Assembly: GCA_046328475.1 (NCBI GenBank)
Contig: JAXLWN010000024.1
Location: 1-64,000, forward strand
Source: CADCWN01 sp046328475
Lineage (GTDB): Bacteria; Chloroflexota; Chloroflexia; Thermomicrobiales; CADCWN01
Direction of reading: 5' to 3'
DNA length: 64,000 nucleotides
Part shown: piece after piece, positions 8,142 through 16,124 of the stretch
Numbering within the stretch: the first letter of the stretch is position 1
Layout of the letters: every line of letters starts with the position of its first letter
The notes under the pieces: model-generated
Told to the model about the DNA's origin: nothing
The model's database searches: none
Seen by the model: the letters and a program-made list of their open reading frames with translations, nothing else
Position numbers and translations under genes: made by a program

Positions 8142-8975
8142 ATGACGGTCCTGCTGGCGATCGGGGCGCATCCGGACGATGAGACGATGTTGGCGGGAGG
8201 GACGCTCGCCTGGGCGGCGCGGAATGGGGTGACTGTCCACATTCTCTGCGTGACGCGCGGCGAGGGGGGCGAGGTCGGCGATCCGCCGGTGACAACGCAG
8301 GATCGGCTTGGCGCGGTGCGCGAGGCGGAATTGCGGTGCGCCGGGGCGAAGCTCGGGGCGGCGTCGGTGGAGTTCCTGCCGTTCGAGGACCCGCAGATGG
8401 TGCCAACCGACGAGGATCCGGCCCCGCCAACGGCCCTGGGGCGGATCGCCGCCGAGTCGGAGGAATTCGAGGCGGCGCTGGTCGAGGTGATTCGCCGTCT
8501 TCGGCCCGATGCCATCGTGACCCACGGCACGAACGGCGAATATGGGCACCCGCAGCATGTCTATACCAACCAGATCGTGAGCAAGGCGTTCGTCTCGGCT
8601 GGCGATGCGACGGCATTTCCCGGGGCGGGCGCGGCGTTTGCGCCCAAGGCGCTCTACACCTGGGCGGCGTCCTATCCGCTCGCGGGTGGCGATGAACGCC
8701 TGGAGCGCCTGTTGAATCAGGATGATCCGGCGGACTGGTTGCTGGTGCTGGATGAGGATCTTATCGATGCGAAGGAGGCAGCCGCGCTCTGCCACGAATC
8801 GCAGATGGCGCTCTTTAAGCGTCGGACCAAGACCGAGCCGTTGCGGACGCTGATGCGGTGGCAGGAATCGCTACGTCGTGCGGCAGTGCAAGCCGGGGGT
8901 GCTGAGGATCCGCTGGGCGAGTCGCTTACGGCGGCAGCCGCCGAGGGCAAGTGGCTGGCGGGCGTCACCAGCTGA
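8142..8975 (+). CDS. PIG-L/LmbE family zinc-dependent deacetylase
   Basis: A 277-residue protein with the family hallmark AHPDDE at residues 9-14 and a second metal or catalytic region HGTNGEYGHPQHV near residue 128. PIG-L enzymes remove N-acetyl groups from GlcNAc-containing lipids, mycothiol or bacillithiol precursors, or antibiotics. Which one applies here is not visible. GGGAGG precedes the ATG. It is 50 bases downstream of rsmG and probably co-transcribed. Confidence 0.9.
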   Translation: MTVLLAIGAHPDDETMLAGGTLAWAARNGVTVHILCVTRGEGGEVGDPPVTTQDRLGAVREAELRCAGAKLGAASVEFLPFEDPQMVPTDEDPAPPTALGRIAAESEEFEAALVEVIRRLRPDAIVTHGTNGEYGHPQHVYTNQIVSKAFVSAGDATAFPGAGAAFAPKALYTWAASYPLAGGDERLERLLNQDDPADWLLVLDEDLIDAKEAAALCHESQMALFKRRTKTEPLRTLMRWQESLRRAAVQAGGAEDPLGESLTAAAAEGKWLAGVTS

Positions 8976-8995
8976 AGCAGGCAGAGATGACTGAC

Positions 8996-9076
8996 CTTCG
9001 CTGCGCTCAGAACGATCCCACGGAGGCTCCTCTCTCCTTTCTATCATTCTGATCTATCATTATGAGCGCAGCGAAG
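8996..9076. repeat. Inverted repeat of the CTTCGCTGCGCTCA class
   Basis: CTTCGCTGCGCTCA (8996-9009) and its exact complement TGAGCGCAGCGAAG (9063-9076) flank about 53 bases of T/C-rich sequence between two convergent genes. The same core occurs at 59849-59934. This class is known from many genomes through spurious peptides containing HPERSEGS. Confidence 0.75.
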
Positions 9077-9093
9077 AACCCGTTTCCCAGGAT

Positions 9094-9954
9094 TCAGTCG
9101 AAGCGCGGCGGCCCCTGGACGATACGCTGACGAATTGCTTCGGGGATGGGATAGTCGGCGAGGATCAGTTCGCACCACCAGGTTGCGCCAGCGTCGGCGA
9201 GCGCCCGGAGGCGTTGTTGTGACGGTGCGAGGTCATCGCCCGGGGTCTTGCCACCGACCAGCAGGTCGAACGGGGCATCGCTGGTTCGATGGTTTGCGAT
9301 GTCGGCGTGCATGGCGCGAATATCGTCGGGGGTGACGTCCTCCCACTGGTCGCCCGTGGCAACCTTGTAGAAACAGGCACCATCCCAGCGTGCAGCGCGG
9401 CGAGTGGGGCCGGGGAGCGGCCAGCCACCACCTACCCAGATCGGGATGCGCGGTTGCCGCACCGGAGTGGGCCGCATGGTCATGTCGCGAACCTGGTAAT
9501 ACGTGCCGTCGAAGCTGAACGATTTGCCGTGCCAGAGACCGTCGATGATGGCGAGCCCCTCGTCGAGCATCGCGGCGCGTTCCTTGACAGTGGTAGCTTC
9601 TCCCACGGCACCGAAGCCAGGGTCGTTCACGTCGCCCAGACCGACGCCGAGGATAAAGCGGCCGTTGGAAAGATGATCGATGGTGAGCGCTTCGCGCGCG
9701 ACCTTCCAGGGCCGCCGCCGCGAAACGGGCGTCACGGTCGTCCCGAGCATGAGCTTCGTTGTCTGGACCGCGATCGCGCCCAGCGTTATCCAGGGGTCGA
9801 AGGTTGGCCCACGATAGCCGTCAGTCGGATAGTTGATGTAGTCTTCGAGGAAGAGCGCGTCCCAGCCAATCTCCTCGGCCAGTCGTGCATACTCCACGAG
9901 CTGGCGAACATCGCCAGCAATGCCACTCAATGGCAAGTTCATCGCAAAACGCAT
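9094..9954 (-). CDS. LLM-class (luciferase-like) flavin/F420-dependent oxidoreductase
   Basis: A 286-residue (alpha/beta)8 barrel of the bacterial luciferase superfamily. It opens MRFAMNLPLSGIAGDVRQLVEYARLAEEIGWDALFL-style, and LMLGTTVTPVSRRRPWKVAREA and FILGVGLGDVNDPGF are typical cofactor and strand blocks. RIPIWVGGGWP follows near residue 175. In this group the cofactor is often F420, but FMN cannot be excluded. GGAGGT precedes the ATG at 9954. It is divergent from the WYL regulator at 10135, which may control it. Confidence 0.88.
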   Translation of the reverse strand: MRFAMNLPLSGIAGDVRQLVEYARLAEEIGWDALFLEDYINYPTDGYRGPTFDPWITLGAIAVQTTKLMLGTTVTPVSRRRPWKVAREALTIDHLSNGRFILGVGLGDVNDPGFGAVGEATTVKERAAMLDEGLAIIDGLWHGKSFSFDGTYYQVRDMTMRPTPVRQPRIPIWVGGGWPLPGPTRRAARWDGACFYKVATGDQWEDVTPDDIRAMHADIANHRTSDAPFDLLVGGKTPGDDLAPSQQRLRALADAGATWWCELILADYPIPEAIRQRIVQGPPRFD

Positions 9955-10073
9955 CGAACACCTCCACTTCTTCTCTCCCCATGATAGCCTGCGAATATGC
10001 CATCTCCTGTCATATTGGGACTGTAGAATGATGGGAACAGATTGGTTCCGGGTTTACGGCTCAAGGGTCGCTC

Positions 10074-10110
10074 AACCCAACCTGCAACCTGCAACCTGGA
10101 ACTTGAAACC
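10074..10110. repeat. Single arm of a heptamer-type repeat
   Basis: CAACCCAACC followed by two CCTGCAA units and degenerate copies. It looks like the pyrimidine-rich 3' arm of the inverted-repeat family found at many loci in this window. The partner arm upstream is only weakly recognisable (GGTTCCGGGTTT near 10046). Confidence 0.5.
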
Positions 10111-10134
10111 GAACAATGATCATCGTGAGGCGAC

Positions 10135-11109
10135 ATGCGCGCGGATCGGCTGCTATCGATTCTCCTGCTGTTGCAGGTTCACCGGCGGTTGACGGCGGCG
10201 GACCTGGCGGCGCGGCTGGGAGTGTCGGAACGCACGGTACACCGGGACATGGGGGCGCTGAGTGCGTCGGGGATCCCGGTCTATGCGGAGCGCGGTGGCA
10301 ATGGTGGCTGGCGACTGACGGAGGAATACCAGACGAAGCTGACCGGGTTGACGCAGGCGGAGATCCAGGCGGCGTTCTTGACGCAACCGGCGCGGTTGCT
10401 GGCAGACCTGGGGCTGCGACAGGCGGCCGACGCGGCATCGCTGAAGCTGCTGGCGGCGCTGCCTTCGGGACAGCGCGGCGGTGCGGCGCGTGCGCAGCAG
10501 ACGATTCTGCTCGACATGGCCGGTTGGCGGCAGGCGGTGGAGTCGGTGCCGCTGCTGCCGACGTTGCATGCCGCAATCTGGCAGGGTCGGCGAGTCCTAT
10601 TTGCCTACGAGCGTGGCGATGGTGAGGCGCGCGAGCGGACGGTGGATCCGCTCGGGTTGGTGGCGAAGGGGCGAATCTGGTATCTGGTCGCGGCAGTGCA
10701 TGGCGAGGTGCGAACCTATCGCGTCTCGCGAATGCGCGCGGCGCAAACGTTGGACGAAGTGGCGATTCGCCCGCCAGACTTCGATCTGGCGCTCTTCTGG
10801 GAGGAGTCGTCGCGCGCGTTCGTGGAGCAATTGCCGCGCTACGCGGTCGTCGCGCGGGTGGCCCCGGCGATGCTGGCGCGCTTGCAACTCGGCGATCGCG
10901 TCCCGGCCTTCGCGGTGCATGGCCCGCCCGACGCGGAGGGCTGGACGACCGTCACGTTGCAGATGGAGACGCCCGATTCGGCGTGCGAATACCTCCTGGG
11001 CGTCGGCATGCTGGTCGAGGTGCTCGAACCCCTGGCCTTGCGGGAGCAGGTGGGCACTTGGGCATGGTCGGTCGCGGCGCGATATGGAACACGCGACCAC
11101 GATCGCTGA
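10135..11109 (+). CDS. WYL-domain transcriptional regulator
   Basis: A 324-residue regulator. The N-terminal winged helix-turn-helix (about residues 3-60) contains LTAADLAARLGVSERTVHRD. The WYL domain at about 140-215 has the family string RTVDPLGLVAKGRIWYLVA. A C-terminal WCX extension follows. WYL proteins sense nucleic acids or small ligands and often regulate DNA-damage or metabolic genes. It is divergent from the LLM-class oxidoreductase with a 180-base gap. Downstream it converges on a hydrolase gene 7 bases away, with no obvious terminator. Confidence 0.9.
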   Translation: MRADRLLSILLLLQVHRRLTAADLAARLGVSERTVHRDMGALSASGIPVYAERGGNGGWRLTEEYQTKLTGLTQAEIQAAFLTQPARLLADLGLRQAADAASLKLLAALPSGQRGGAARAQQTILLDMAGWRQAVESVPLLPTLHAAIWQGRRVLFAYERGDGEARERTVDPLGLVAKGRIWYLVAAVHGEVRTYRVSRMRAAQTLDEVAIRPPDFDLALFWEESSRAFVEQLPRYAVVARVAPAMLARLQLGDRVPAFAVHGPPDAEGWTTVTLQMETPDSACEYLLGVGMLVEVLEPLALREQVGTWAWSVAARYGTRDHDR

Positions 11110-11116
11110 CCGTATG

Positions 11117-12373
11117 CTAGCGGCGAGTGACGTGTTTGGAGAGCCAGTTGATGAAGTCGGTCAGCGGCTCGGGATCGATGTTCTCGACAGTGTCGGTGTA
11201 GCGACTGGGCGTCCAGCCGAGGGCGTGGCCGAGTTCGGGGTAGAGGATGATCGTGTAGTCCGGGTGGTGGGCGGCGGCCAGGGCTCCCTTGAAGATGTCG
11301 GCGTTTTCGGGGGCGACATAGCCGTCGCGACCGCCGTGCTGCACGAGGATCGGGCCGAGGTAGTCGGCGATCGTCGATGAGGGCGGGAGTTCCGCGTCCG
11401 GTGCCTCGTCCGGGTCCGGTTTGCTGAACGCCTCTTCGTAGACGAGGGTTACTTCGCGGGCGATGCTGAGTCGCCCGTCGCTATTCTTATCGACATACGT
11501 GTTGATCTGCCCGCGGCTTGCGGGTCGGTACAGGTAGGTGAGGGGATACGACATCGACGTGCCCGCCCACTCCTTCTGGGCAACCTGCAATTCTCGGCCA
11601 GTCAACAGCCCGTCGCGGTTCGTGTCCACCACCTCGTTGAGGAACGGGAGGATGAGGTTGCGGAAGTTCGCGAGGTTTTCTTCCCGGTAGGGGCGTGCCG
11701 AAGCGCCGTGCAGGATGACCCCCGCGACCTCGGGATGGGCGAGGGCGAGTTGCGGGACGATCCTGCCCCCCTGACTCTGGCCGTAGAGCACGATTCTGCT
11801 GCGGTCCACGCGCGGGCGTGCGGCCACGGCGCGGTAGACCTGGTCCGCGTCGATGAGCAGCTGCCGCAGCGACACCTGATATTGATACGCACCGATATCG
11901 ATCTGATCGCCGCTATAGGCGGGCGGTGTGTAGACATAATGCTTGGTGTAGCGCGCGACCGCGTAGCCTGCGAAGAGCAGACGATCCCTAATTGTCTGGT
12001 AATACGGCTCGTCGATGTGATCGGGGCCGGACCCGGAGATGATCAGCACGGTGGGGAATGGTCCCGTGCCGCCCGGATACCAGATACGGGCGGTCGATTC
12101 GAAGTCGCCGAAATTGACGAGCAGGTCGTCGCTGCGCGTGGTGGTAGCCTGGACCTTGACGGTCGGGGTCGCGGTTGGGACGAGGGTCGGCGTGGGCGTC
12201 GGCGGCGCGGGGGTGGGCGTGACGGTGGGCGTGGGGGTCGCGGCCGGGATGAGTGTGGGGCTGGGGGTTGGCGTGGTGGCGGGGGGCGCGGTCGCTGGGG
12301 CCGCCAGCGCCGCGCCGCCAGCCACAATTGCGCAAATGACGAGGATAAACCACCAGCGTGTCAGCCGTTGCAC
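11117..12373 (-). CDS. Secreted alpha/beta hydrolase with EF-hand-like loops
   Basis: A 418-residue exported hydrolase. A signal peptide or anchor (residues 7-25, FILVICAIVAGGAALA) is followed by a 45-residue Pro/Thr linker. The nucleophile elbow is GQSQGG, and the likely acid and base are in HGGRDGY and PELGHALG. Between nucleophile and acid lie two calcium-loop sequences: DTNRDGLLTGRE, a full EF-hand loop match, and DKNSDGRLSIARE, with Arg at position 12. So the lid may be Ca2+-stabilised. The start is a GTG at 12373 preceded by GAGAGG. It lies 35 bases downstream of the Kelch-like gene and is probably co-transcribed. The substrate is unknown. Confidence 0.85.
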   Translation of the reverse strand: MQRLTRWWFILVICAIVAGGAALAAPATAPPATTPTPSPTLIPAATPTPTVTPTPAPPTPTPTLVPTATPTVKVQATTTRSDDLLVNFGDFESTARIWYPGGTGPFPTVLIISGSGPDHIDEPYYQTIRDRLLFAGYAVARYTKHYVYTPPAYSGDQIDIGAYQYQVSLRQLLIDADQVYRAVAARPRVDRSRIVLYGQSQGGRIVPQLALAHPEVAGVILHGASARPYREENLANFRNLILPFLNEVVDTNRDGLLTGRELQVAQKEWAGTSMSYPLTYLYRPASRGQINTYVDKNSDGRLSIAREVTLVYEEAFSKPDPDEAPDAELPPSSTIADYLGPILVQHGGRDGYVAPENADIFKGALAAAHHPDYTIILYPELGHALGWTPSRYTDTVENIDPEPLTDFINWLSKHVTRR

Positions 12374-12408
12374 GTTCGCGAAGCCTCTCCGATTCGCCAG
12401 TCCCGCCG

Positions 12409-14321
12409 TCAGGGTAAGGGCACGATCCGCAGCTGCGAGAAAATCACGTCGAGCGGTTCCGCCCCCCAGGTCCCGGCGTAAAGGCCGACTTGCCCGGGGG
12501 CGGTGAGCTTGGCGTAATAACGCCCCACCGCCTGATCGTTGATGGCGATGGCGATGGTATTGCCGTCGCAGGTCACGCGGAGACGCTGCACGCCGTAAGG
12601 GTTGATCGCAGCGGTCGTGATGGCTGGTTGCAGGTAGTTCCAGGTCCTATCTTCAATGCGCGCGAGGCCGAAGGTCCCCTCGGGGTTGATGTAGAGCACG
12701 TAGGCCTCATCCGCCAGATCGCTCTCGCCCTGGTTGCGGAACACAACCCCGGCCGACACCTCCGTGCTCTCGCCCAGGTCGAGCGTGACTTCCAGGGTGA
12801 AGTTGCTGAAGCGGGTGCGTTCGGGGAGCGACATCGCCAGCGCGCCGTACGTGGACGCGAGGTGGACCTTGTAGCTGGTGCCGGTCGGGTCCGCCACCTG
12901 GCGCAGCGTGGCCGACTGGAGCGTGCGTTGCGGCCACACGGTGAAGTTGGCGCGATATTCGCCCGGCTGGCGCGGGATTGCCGCCTGCTCGGCGGGCGGT
13001 ACGAACCGCTCGGTGGCCGCGACAATGGGTCATCGCTGTCGAGATCGGCACCACCGGCGACGAGCACGCTGCCATCGGCGAGGAGTGTGGCGGTGTGGCC
13101 GACGCGCTGCGTTCGCGGTTGGGTAATGCGGGCGACGCTGCCGATCGTGGGCGTGAAGAGTTCGGCGGTATCGCCGGTGAATGCGGAGCCGAAGACCAGG
13201 ACGAGCCCGGTGGAGAGCAAGGTCGAGGTAAAGCCGAAGTGTTCGCCGCTGATCCGCCCGGCTGCCTGCCAGCGGTCGGCGACTGGATCGTAGATTTCGG
13301 CCTCGCGGCTGGAACCACCGATGACGAGCACGCGTCCGTCCAGAAGCGAGAAAGCCGTTTGCTCGAAGTGCAGCGTGGCTGGATCCGCCGCTGCCCTCGA
13401 GGTGCCGGTCTGCGGATTGAACCGCTCGGCGATCTGGAACTCCTCAAGTTCGTCGTCGTTGTATGGTGGCCCGCCCACGACCAGCACTTCACCGCCGGGG
13501 AGGGGTGTGGCAGTGTGTCCGGCGCGCGGCGACAGTAACGTGCCAGCCGGTTGCCAGGTGCCGGTCGCCGGATCGTAGCGTTCTGCCGTGGCGGTGAGTG
13601 TCTCGGCATCGTACTCTTCCGGCAGCAGGCCATCGGAGGAGCTGTATCCGCCGAGCACTAGCACGCTCCCATCGGGCAAGAGGGTGGCAGTATGACCGCT
13701 GCGCGGCGTGGCGAGCGGTCCGGTGGCGCGCCATTTCCCGGTTATCGGGTCGTATATTTCGGCGGTTGCCAGGTAGTGGTCGTCGTTTTCGCCGCCGACA
13801 ACCAACACCGAGCCGTCGTCGAGGCGTGTCGCGGTGTGGCTGGTACGCGCGTCGGCCATGCTCCCGGCCGCGCGCCAGGATCCGGTCTGCGCGCTGTATC
13901 GCTCGGCGCTGGCCAGGAGGCGGTAGTCGGAGTCGCTTCGCGCCTCGGCCTCGCCCAGTCCGCCAACGATCAAGACCGAGCCATCCGCGAGCATCGTGGC
14001 CGTGTGCCCGGCGCGCGGTTCGAGCAGCGAGCCGCTGGCCCGCCAGGACGAGTCGCTGCTCCCGGGGGTCGGCGTCGCCTGCCGCTGCGGGGTGGGGATG
14101 ATCAGCGGCGTCCTGGTCGGTGTCGGCGTCACCGTCGGGGTCGGCGGGATGGGCGTCGCGGTCGGTGTGTTGGTTGGCGTGGGCGGGATCGGGGTGGGGG
14201 TGATATCGAATTGGTGCCCACCGGCGCAGGCTGGGAGGAGGGCGATGATGAGCGCGATTGCCGCGAGGAGGGCGTGTCTCGGGTGATGACGAGGGCTGGT
14301 TGTCGAGCGGGCTATGTTCAT
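12409..14321 (-). CDS. Kelch-repeat lipoprotein with C-terminal LamG/DUF1080-like domain (apparent frameshift)
   Basis: An exported protein. The signal peptide ends in a lipobox-like LPAC near residue 30, then a Thr-Pro linker, then at least six Kelch-type units (pattern R-GHTAT-L-DGSVLVVGG) to about residue 430, a beta-propeller. The frame then breaks near 13027-13029: restoring one base to the GGG run joins the propeller to FVPPAEQAAIPRQPGEY and a concanavalin-like domain ending at 12409. The joined length is one base short of a multiple of three. The start at 14321 (MNIARS) is preferred to 14351. Function is unknown; surface binding is likely. A true pseudogene is the alternative. Confidence 0.75.
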
Positions 14322-14508
14322 TGTGCGTCCATCAGTTTGCGATCGTCTCACCGATGCCTGGGCCAGTGTGCCGGATCGGGCAAGATTGCACCATCACCTA
14401 TCGGTCCTGGGTTCTTTGTCGCAACGGGGTCTGCGGCACACACCTTGCGCCATGCGGTGGTAGCCCCGATACTCGCCAGGGCGTGATATCGATGTGCGGG
14501 AGGGGCAG

Positions 14509-14967
14509 GTGAGCGAGCAATGCGAAGTGCGCCGGAGCGATCCGACGCCAGAACAAGTCGAGGCGCTGGTTGCGGCTGCCTGGGCAGTGCGGAAGAACGC
14601 CTATGCGCCCTACTCGCAGTTCCGCGTTGGTGCGGCGATCTTGACCTCCGAGGGCGAGGTCGTGGTCGGATGCAACGTCGAGAATGCGTCGTTTGGGCTG
14701 ACAAACTGCGCCGAGCGCACGGCGGTCTTTTCCGCGCGGGCTGCCGGGAAGCTGGGGCCAGCGCGACAGCGGCGCGGTGGCGGGCCGACGATCGTGGCCG
14801 TGGCCGTGGTGGGGCGCGGGGCGACGCCGCCGAGTCCGTGCGGCGCTTGCCGCCAGGTGCTGCACGAGTTCGGCGCGGGCTGCCTGGTGGTCTGCGAGAA
14901 CTTGCGCGGCGAGCGGCGCACGGCGACGCTGACCGAGTTGCTGCCGGGAGCGTTCGGTCCGTGGTGA
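14509..14967 (+). CDS. cdd: Cytidine deaminase
   Basis: A 152-residue zinc enzyme converting cytidine and deoxycytidine to uridine forms in pyrimidine salvage. APYSQFRVGAAI is the substrate block. Catalytic NCAERTAVF supplies the first zinc Cys and the proton-shuttling Glu, and PCGACRQ supplies the other two Cys. A 10-residue insertion (ARQRRGGGPT) before the second block is unusual. The GTG at 14509 has GGGAGGGG just upstream and is preferred over the GTG at 14494. The stop overlaps the start of the next gene (GTGA), indicating translational coupling. Confidence 0.93.
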   Translation: MSEQCEVRRSDPTPEQVEALVAAAWAVRKNAYAPYSQFRVGAAILTSEGEVVVGCNVENASFGLTNCAERTAVFSARAAGKLGPARQRRGGGPTIVAVAVVGRGATPPSPCGACRQVLHEFGAGCLVVCENLRGERRTATLTELLPGAFGPW

Positions 14968-15995
14968 TCAGGGCGATGGCTGCCGCCGATCTTCCCGCCG
15001 TGGTCGAGATCTGGGCGGCGCAGCGGTCACAAGCCTTGGCGAGCGGTGGCGAACCGGGTGGGTTGCGCTCGCTGCATGAGCGCCGGGCGCTTGCCGAGGC
15101 GCGGTTTCGATCGGGCTTTGATGGGAATGGCGAGAAGCTGCGGGCGCTCGTCGCGGAGCGCGATGTGAAGGCAGTGGCGTACCTGATCGGGCGCGACGTG
15201 CGCTTGCCGCGCGGCTCAACCTACCTGACCTACGTGCCGGAGCAATTTCTGAACGTGGGGGCCGACGATTGGGGCGCGGCGACAGCGGCCGATTCATCGT
15301 CGCTCGCGGATCTGTACGCGGCACTCGCGAGTTGGGTAGTTTCGCGAGGCGCGGGCACCCATTTAGTGGCGATCGAACCGGGTGCCGATGGCGCGGAACT
15401 CTGGGCCGATCTCGGTTTTGCGCGACAGGATTCATACGCGTACCTGCCGCTGGAATTGGTGCGCGCCGGGGCACCGGATCCAGCCGTGCGGCGCGCGACC
15501 GTCGCTGATCTCGATGCTGCGGCTGAATTGATCATCGCCGAGGCACGGTATCACCACGAACCGCCGATCTTCGCCTATGCGCCGCCCGGCCTGGAGGAAG
15601 CGAAGCGGCGAGACATGGCCGAGAGCCTGGAAGAGGGGGACTCCTTCGTGCTCGTCGCGGAGGTTAATGGCGCGGTCGTGGGCGCAATCAATGCCTATTA
15701 TCTGGCCGATCCGCCGTTCTGGGCGGCAACGGCGGTGCCGACACCTTGCATCTACATCGATAGCGCGTTTGTGCGCCCGGAGGCGCGCGGCCTTGGCGTG
15801 TTGCGCTCGCTGGTTGCCGGATTGGCGGGAGCCGCGCCCGCTGGCACGGCGGGCCTCTTTGTGACGTATCTGCCTGCGAACTTCGTCGCGGCCCGCGCGT
15901 GGCGAGGGCTCGGCTTTCGGCCGTTCGCGCTGATTCACCAGCGCAGGCTCGACCCGCGCGTGGTGCGGCAGCGGCGAGGCGGCGCAAGGGCGTAG
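14964..15995 (+). CDS. Tandem GNAT N-acetyltransferase
   Basis: A 343-residue protein with two GNAT folds. The first spans about residues 1-170 (AMAAADLPAVVEIWAAQRSQ). The second spans about 175-335: RRATVADLDAAAELI, then VNGAVVGAINAYYL, then the acetyl-CoA-binding turn RPEARGLGVLRSLV. The first copy lacks a clear R/Q-x-x-G-x-G/A motif, so only the second may bind acetyl-CoA. The GTG start at 14964 overlaps the cytidine deaminase stop. The acyl acceptor is unknown. Confidence 0.85.
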   Translation: MIRAMAAADLPAVVEIWAAQRSQALASGGEPGGLRSLHERRALAEARFRSGFDGNGEKLRALVAERDVKAVAYLIGRDVRLPRGSTYLTYVPEQFLNVGADDWGAATAADSSSLADLYAALASWVVSRGAGTHLVAIEPGADGAELWADLGFARQDSYAYLPLELVRAGAPDPAVRRATVADLDAAAELIIAEARYHHEPPIFAYAPPGLEEAKRRDMAESLEEGDSFVLVAEVNGAVVGAINAYYLADPPFWAATAVPTPCIYIDSAFVRPEARGLGVLRSLVAGLAGAAPAGTAGLFVTYLPANFVAARAWRGLGFRPFALIHQRRLDPRVVRQRRGGARA

Positions 15996-16016
15996 CGACT
16001 GTCCTGCCTGCCAGTT

Positions 16017-16048
16017 TTGGCGACTGCCGAACGGCCGGGCGGTATACT
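16017..16048 (+). promoter_or_regulatory. Weak promoter upstream of the ClpC-like gene
   Basis: TATACT at 16043-16048 is a good -10 box. The best -35 candidate, TTGGCG at 16017-16022, gives a 20-base spacer, longer than ideal. Transcription would start about 70 bases before the gene. Confidence 0.35.
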
Positions 16049-16124
16049 TTGTCGGGCAACGACTGCACCGGGCGATGATTTGTCGGTGGTGAGCGGCGAC
16101 GCGCGAATAGAGTGGTGGTAGCTG

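Noticed and set aside
14520..14960. N-terminal extension of the double GNAT protein across the cytidine deaminase gene
   Set aside because: That part is the deaminase gene read in another frame; a GTG at 14964 is a coupled start.
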